Source: Pantanalinema rosaneae
Lineage (GTDB): Bacteria; Cyanobacteriota; Cyanobacteriia; Leptolyngbyales; Leptolyngbyaceae
Direction: 5' to 3'
DNA: 64,000 bases
Assembly (NCBI RefSeq): GCF_050753385.1
Contig: NZ_JBLZFZ010000035.1
Span: forward strand, 1-64,000
Both the position numbers and the translations under genes were made by a program. The notes beneath the pieces were generated by a model. That model was not told the DNA's origin. It was given only the letters and a program-made list of their open reading frames with translations, and searched no databases. Positions 59,966 through 64,000 of this stretch are shown piece by piece. Position 1 is the first letter of the stretch. Each line of letters begins with the position of its first letter.

Positions 59966-62038
59966 ATGCCCAACCGTCTTGCGGCTGCTAAAAGTCTCTA
60001 TTTGCGTAAACATGCCGATAACCCGATCGCCTGGTGGGATTGGTCTGAAGAGGCTTTGGCGACCGCCCAACAAGACAATAAACCGATCTTTTTGTCGGTA
60101 GGCTATTCCAGTTGCCACTGGTGTACGGTGATGGAGGGGGAAGCGTTCTCTGATCCGACGATCGCTGAGTATATGAATGCCAATTTCCTGCCGATCAAGG
60201 TCGATCGAGAAGAACGACCTGACCTGGATAGCATTTATATGCAAGCTCTGCAAATGATGGTTGGGCAAGGGGGATGGCCACTGAATATTTTTCTCACCCC
60301 TGGGGACTTAGTGCCGTTCTATGGAGGCACTTACTTTCCGGTAGAACCGCGCTATGGACGACCGGGCTTCCTTCAGGTATTGCAAGCCGTGCGGCGGTAT
60401 TACGATACTGAAACCGATAAGTTGCAAGCGATCAAAACCGAAATTTTGAATAACTTGCAAGGAACCGCTACCCTCCAACCCGCGATCGCGATCGGTCAAG
60501 ATGTGTTGCGGCAGGGCTTGGAATACAACACGGGGGTGGTGTCGGGCAGTTCACCGGGCCCCAGTTTTCCGATGATGCCCTATGCCGATGTGGCACTGCG
60601 CACCCTGCGATTTCGCTTCGACTGTCGCTATGATGCCAGAGCCACCAGTAGTCAGCGGGGCTTAGATCTGGCTCTGGGGGGGATTTTTGATCAGGTGGGG
60701 GGCGGCTTCCATCGTTACACCGTCGATTCCACCTGGACGGTGCCCCACTTTGAAAAAATGTTGTATGACAATGGGCAGATCACCGAGTATCTAGCGAATT
60801 TGTGGGCAGCAGGGATGCAAGAACCGGCCTTTGCCCGAGCGATCGATCTGACGGTAGCCTGGTTAAACCGGGAGATGACAGCGACCGCGGGTTACTTTTA
60901 TGCGGCTCAGGATGCGGATAGTTTTCTCACGCCAGAGTCAGACGAACCCGAAGAAGGGGCGTTTTATGTCTGGAGTTATGGGGAGTTACAACAGCGATTA
61001 TCTGAACAGGAATTAGCCGAACTGTCTCGCTACTTTACCGTTTCCGCCCAGGGCAACTTTGAAGGCAAGAATGTCCTCCAGCGCCGGACTTCTGAAGCGA
61101 TCGAGAGCCATGCCGTACACACTAGCCTGACCAAGTTGTTTGAGATCCGCTACGGGCGGGCATCCCTTGACCATTTCCCTCCTGCCCGCAATAGTCAGGA
61201 GGCGAAAACTGGCACCTGGGCAGGGCGCATTCCACCCGTCACCGATACCAAAATGATCGTTGCCTGGAATAGTTTGATGATCTCTGGCTTGGCGCGGGCA
61301 GCCAGTGCATTCCAGCGATCGGATTACCTGCAACTCGCCACTCGGGTAACCCAATTCATTCTCGATCGGCAATGGGTGAATCACCGCCTGCATCGGTTGA
61401 ATTATGACGGTCAAGCAAGTGTACTGGCGCAATCAGAGGACTATGCTCTGTTGATTAAGGCATTACTGGATTTGCATCAGGCGAGTTTGGGCATTGCCAG
61501 TGATGCCGAGGAGGCTGGAGCAACTGCCCCATTCTGGCTCAAGCAAGCGCTGCGAGTCCAGGAAGAGTTTGACGAGTTTCTCTGGAGTCTGGAGTTAGGT
61601 GGTTACTACAATACCGATGCCAGTCATGACCTGCTAGTGCGGGAACGGAGTTATATTGACAATGCCACTCCGGCGGCGAATGGTGTGGCGGCGGCAAATT
61701 TAGTCCGTCTGGCGCTGTTAACCGCTGATCTGAGTTATTTAGATAAAGCGGAACAAACATTACGAGCGTTTGCAACGGTGATGGAGCGATCGCCCCAAGC
61801 CTGTCCCAGTTTGTTCTCGGCTCTGGATTGGTTCCAGCACCATACCTTGATCCAAACGACCCCAGCGACGATCGCGGCTTTAGCGACTCAATACTTACCC
61901 ACGGCAGTCTACCAACCAGCGATCGAGTTGCCGGAAGGGGTAACTGGTCTTGTGTGTCAGGGATTAAGTTGTCAGGAGCCTGCTCGTAGCCTGGAGCAAT
62001 TGCTGACCCAGGTACAGGAGAGTCAGATCAGGGGATAA
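59966..62038 (+). CDS. YyaL/SSP411-type thioredoxin-domain protein
   Basis: A 690-residue protein of the DUF255 family: an N-terminal thioredoxin-like domain (about 1-165; LYLRKHADNPIAWWDWSEEA, GYSSCHWCTVMEGEAFSD) followed by an alpha/alpha-barrel like that of sugar epimerases and glycoside hydrolases (for example GGIFDQVGGGFHRYTVDSTW and VPHFEKMLYDNGQ). Most relatives have CHWCHVM; here the residue after the second cysteine is Thr. Function is not known for the family in bacteria. Start at ATG 59966 gives the usual N-terminus MPNRLAAAKSLYL. It converges on ftsI with a 32-bp gap. Confidence 0.9.
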   Translation: MPNRLAAAKSLYLRKHADNPIAWWDWSEEALATAQQDNKPIFLSVGYSSCHWCTVMEGEAFSDPTIAEYMNANFLPIKVDREERPDLDSIYMQALQMMVGQGGWPLNIFLTPGDLVPFYGGTYFPVEPRYGRPGFLQVLQAVRRYYDTETDKLQAIKTEILNNLQGTATLQPAIAIGQDVLRQGLEYNTGVVSGSSPGPSFPMMPYADVALRTLRFRFDCRYDARATSSQRGLDLALGGIFDQVGGGFHRYTVDSTWTVPHFEKMLYDNGQITEYLANLWAAGMQEPAFARAIDLTVAWLNREMTATAGYFYAAQDADSFLTPESDEPEEGAFYVWSYGELQQRLSEQELAELSRYFTVSAQGNFEGKNVLQRRTSEAIESHAVHTSLTKLFEIRYGRASLDHFPPARNSQEAKTGTWAGRIPPVTDTKMIVAWNSLMISGLARAASAFQRSDYLQLATRVTQFILDRQWVNHRLHRLNYDGQASVLAQSEDYALLIKALLDLHQASLGIASDAEEAGATAPFWLKQALRVQEEFDEFLWSLELGGYYNTDASHDLLVRERSYIDNATPAANGVAAANLVRLALLTADLSYLDKAEQTLRAFATVMERSPQACPSLFSALDWFQHHTLIQTTPATIAALATQYLPTAVYQPAIELPEGVTGLVCQGLSCQEPARSLEQLLTQVQESQIRG

Positions 62039-62070
62039 GTTCGGGGCATCCTGTAGATCGTGCTCATTTC

Positions 62071-63879
62071 TTAATAATCCTCTTCGGTGCTATCTGTTTG
62101 CTTGGGGCTTGGAACGGCGCTAGGGGGCAGACCACCGAGGGTAACGAGTTCTTCCATGATGGTTTTGACGATTGGAGCCGCCACCGTTCCCCCGTAAACG
62201 TTATCGCCCTGGGGTTCATCAATCACTGCCACAATCACATAACGCGGCTCGTCGATCGGCAGAACACCCACAAAACTGGTGATAAAGGCATGTTCTGAAT
62301 ACCCTCCTCCTGCCGTGGCTTTTTGGGCAGTTCCGGTTTTACCCCCGACCCGATAGCCATCCAGTTGAGCTGCTTTCCCGGTTCCATCATCAATCACTCG
62401 CTCCATCATCGGCAACAGGGCTTGAGATGTTTTGGCAGAGAAAACCTGTTTAACCTGTAATTTCGGTTTCCAATACAGTCGCCCTTTACTGTCGTATAAG
62501 CCCTGCACCACGTGAGGGGTCATCAGTTTGCCCCCATTACAAATGGCACTGGTCAGTTGGGCGAGTTGTACTGGAGTCAACGAAAAGCCTTGACCAAAGG
62601 AGACGGTAGCGGGAATGATGCGGGAGGCGACAAACGATTGTTGATCGGCGAATTGTCCTGCCGTTTCTGAGGGGAGATCGATGCCCGTGAGTTCACCAAT
62701 GCCAATGTTTTTCAGTCCTTTGTAAAACACTTCAGGTTTCATGGTTTCGGCAATAAATACCATCCCCACGTTATTGGAGAGAGCAACAATGTCTCCGATC
62801 GACATACTGCCACCACCCGCACCGCCCACAATCGGCCACCCTTCGACTGAAATTTCTCCGGGAACGCCAAATACAGTGTCTGGAGTAATCGTTCCGGCTT
62901 CCAGTGCCACAGCAACATTAATCGGCTTAAAGGTAGACCCTGGTTCATATAGGTCCGAGATTGCCCAGTTTTTCAGCCGTTCGATCGGTGCGGTGTAGTA
63001 CTTGTTGGGATCAAAGGTCGGAGCATTCACCAACGCCAACAGCGATCCATCTCGCACATCCATGACAATGACAGTGCCGCGCTTGGCATTAAACGCCTGT
63101 ACCTGTTGTTTCAAAGCACGTTCCACAATGCGCTGTAGTCGGCTATCGATCGTCAATTGCAAATGTAAGTCGTCAACACTGAGAAAGCCACCGGGTACAA
63201 GATCGGGCATGATGGAGCCATCCCCCATCCGGCGTAGCTGCATCGCTTTCTCGGTGCGATCGAGCAAAGGCTGTTGGCTCAGTTCAACTCCCGACTGCCC
63301 CCGATGTTCATCATTCACATAGCCAATGATATCGGCTGCCAACTCTTGATGGGGATAGAGCCGCTCCTGGTGTTGGATCATTTCCAGCCCATCCAGGCGT
63401 AAATCAGCAATTCGGTCTGCCACATCTTCCGTGATGGCATATTCCAACCGAATGCCAGTTTCCCGCTGCTCAAATTGTTTGACGAGTTCGGCTACAGGCC
63501 GTCCCAGGATCGGAGCAACCTTTTCTGCGATCGCGGTATTCGATTCTTTAAATAATGCAGGGTGGGCAAATAGATTGTATACAGGACGATCCAGTGCCAG
63601 CACCGTTCCGATCCGATCGACAATCGATCGCCGGGGGATAAACGGTCGTACTTGCACCACCTGCTGTTGTTGGGCGATCGTCCGCAGTACTGGCGCTTTC
63701 AGCACCTGCAAATGAAACAGGTTAATGGTTAATAGCCCGGTACTGACCATCAGCATACCCCAGACTAATACTGCCCGAAAGCGGGGAGTTTCTGCCCAGG
63801 GTGGTGCTTTCACTTGGTTAAGGCGAGCCAGCCAGCGACGAAACTGCCGCGATCGAGCCGTGTAGGAGGAGCCACCCAT
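62071..63879 (-). CDS. ftsI: Penicillin-binding protein FtsI/PBP2 transpeptidase
   Basis: A 602-residue bitopic protein that cross-links septal peptidoglycan. Seen: one membrane helix (about 38-55), the dimerisation/pedestal domain, and the transpeptidase motifs with nucleophile Ser315 in STFK, SNN at 368-370 and KTGT at 514-517. Start: ATG 63885 lies too close to AAGGAG, while ATG 63879 (MGGSSYTARSRQ) is seven bases from it, so the latter is preferred. The ribosome site overlaps the TAA of the preceding gene, so the two are translationally coupled. The tail (SPKQTDSTEEDY) is variable. Confidence 0.95.
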   Translation of the reverse strand: MGGSSYTARSRQFRRWLARLNQVKAPPWAETPRFRAVLVWGMLMVSTGLLTINLFHLQVLKAPVLRTIAQQQQVVQVRPFIPRRSIVDRIGTVLALDRPVYNLFAHPALFKESNTAIAEKVAPILGRPVAELVKQFEQRETGIRLEYAITEDVADRIADLRLDGLEMIQHQERLYPHQELAADIIGYVNDEHRGQSGVELSQQPLLDRTEKAMQLRRMGDGSIMPDLVPGGFLSVDDLHLQLTIDSRLQRIVERALKQQVQAFNAKRGTVIVMDVRDGSLLALVNAPTFDPNKYYTAPIERLKNWAISDLYEPGSTFKPINVAVALEAGTITPDTVFGVPGEISVEGWPIVGGAGGGSMSIGDIVALSNNVGMVFIAETMKPEVFYKGLKNIGIGELTGIDLPSETAGQFADQQSFVASRIIPATVSFGQGFSLTPVQLAQLTSAICNGGKLMTPHVVQGLYDSKGRLYWKPKLQVKQVFSAKTSQALLPMMERVIDDGTGKAAQLDGYRVGGKTGTAQKATAGGGYSEHAFITSFVGVLPIDEPRYVIVAVIDEPQGDNVYGGTVAAPIVKTIMEELVTLGGLPPSAVPSPKQTDSTEEDY

Positions 63880-63890
63880 ACGCATTCTCC

Positions 63891-64000
63891 TTAATATCCC
63901 AATGGGCTATGGGTTGCCGTTGCGTCTGCCTTAGGCGCACTGGGTGTTACGGGTGATTTGGCTGGACGGGCGGGAGCAGGTTCTAAAAAGATCGCCATGT
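63891..64000 (-). CDS. C-terminal end of the gene upstream of ftsI (partial)
   Basis: The minus strand encodes an open frame that enters from beyond the window and stops with TAA at 63893-63891. The visible 36 codons include MAIFLEPAPARPAKSPVTPS and end in SPLGY, a proline- and alanine-rich tail. The stop overlaps the ftsI ribosome site, so it is in the same operon. In cyanobacteria the gene before ftsI encodes a small FtsL-like protein; this may be its tail, but the domain itself is out of view. Confidence 0.6.
   Translation of the reverse strand, partial: MAIFLEPAPARPAKSPVTPSAPKADATATHSPLGY

Noticed and set aside
59789..60268. 159-codon minus-strand frame
   Set aside because: Antisense to the YyaL-type gene, which has strong family motifs.
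1..64000. tRNA, rRNA, riboswitch, CRISPR array or transposase genes
   Set aside because: Searched the spacers by eye for TpsiC-loop sequences, regularly spaced repeats and known leaders and found none; a covariance-model search would be needed to exclude small RNAs.

Overview
The window is chromosomal DNA from a cyanobacterium. Evidence: a phycobilisome core-membrane linker (ApcE), the cyanobacterial atpI-a-c-b'-b-delta-alpha-gamma gene order, the thylakoid protein Thf1/Psb29, sulfolipid genes sqdB and sqdX, the Rubisco-type LysR regulator RbcR, a cyAbrB regulator, and very many HIP1 octamers (GCGATCGC). Base composition looks moderate by eye (not computed). ApcE has four linker repeats, which in characterised species goes with a five-cylinder phycobilisome core and is common in filamentous lineages; I cannot name the species. 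Bases 1-19 are the Tn5 mosaic-end sequence of transposase-based sequencing libraries, so the left edge is almost certainly a contig end with untrimmed adapter.

Layout. 1-3.4 kb: CobW metallochaperone, small unknown protein, amino-acid permease, zinc-ribbon membrane protein. 4-9.5 kb: two unlike ClC chloride transporters (the second fused to CBS and universal-stress domains) around cyAbrB and a possible 38-residue membrane protein. 9.5-16.4 kb: a hybrid-input histidine kinase with a cyanobacteriochrome-like GAF domain, then rbcR closely followed by a Ser/Thr kinase. 16.5-23.4 kb: a Roadblock-like protein, a 2Fe-2S ferredoxin, a phycobiliprotein-like protein lacking the bilin cysteine, alaS, a DUF2294 protein and a HEAT-repeat protein. 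23.5-27 kb: thf1-lipoxygenase operon and a toxin-antitoxin-like pair. 27-30.4 kb: livM-livG-DUF423 and an ABC-2 permease. 30.5-36.4 kb: F1Fo ATP synthase operon, minus strand, with its terminator. 36.5-43.8 kb: methyltransferase, apcE with a strong terminator, TM2 protein, FTR1 iron permease, small conserved protein. 43.8-47.2 kb: sqdX, sqdB, the Anbu proteasome-like protease. 47-53 kb: a giant multipass membrane protein and a sugar-type ABC permease pair with no ATPase or binding protein nearby. 53-64 kb: universal stress protein, ppsA, REC-GGDEF-EAL regulator, CAAD-domain (CurT-like) thylakoid protein, YyaL-type thioredoxin-domain protein, ftsI and the tail of the gene before it.

The region is mostly core photosynthetic housekeeping: energy conversion (ATP synthase), light harvesting (ApcE), thylakoid lipids and shape (SqdB/SqdX, Thf1, CAAD protein) and carbon control (RbcR, PpsA). 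I see no transposase, prophage, CRISPR array, tRNA or rRNA. Accessory-looking material is limited to the toxin-antitoxin pair, dispersed palindromic repeats (13.7, 22.4, 31.5, 51.2, 56.8 kb) and the orphan transporter pair. The best leads are the complete-ligand lipoxygenase in a thf1 operon, the bilin-binding-type GAF kinase, the rbcR-kinase pair, the divergent gate residues of the two ClC proteins, and a G/C-rich dispersed repeat present twice inside different inverted-repeat frames.
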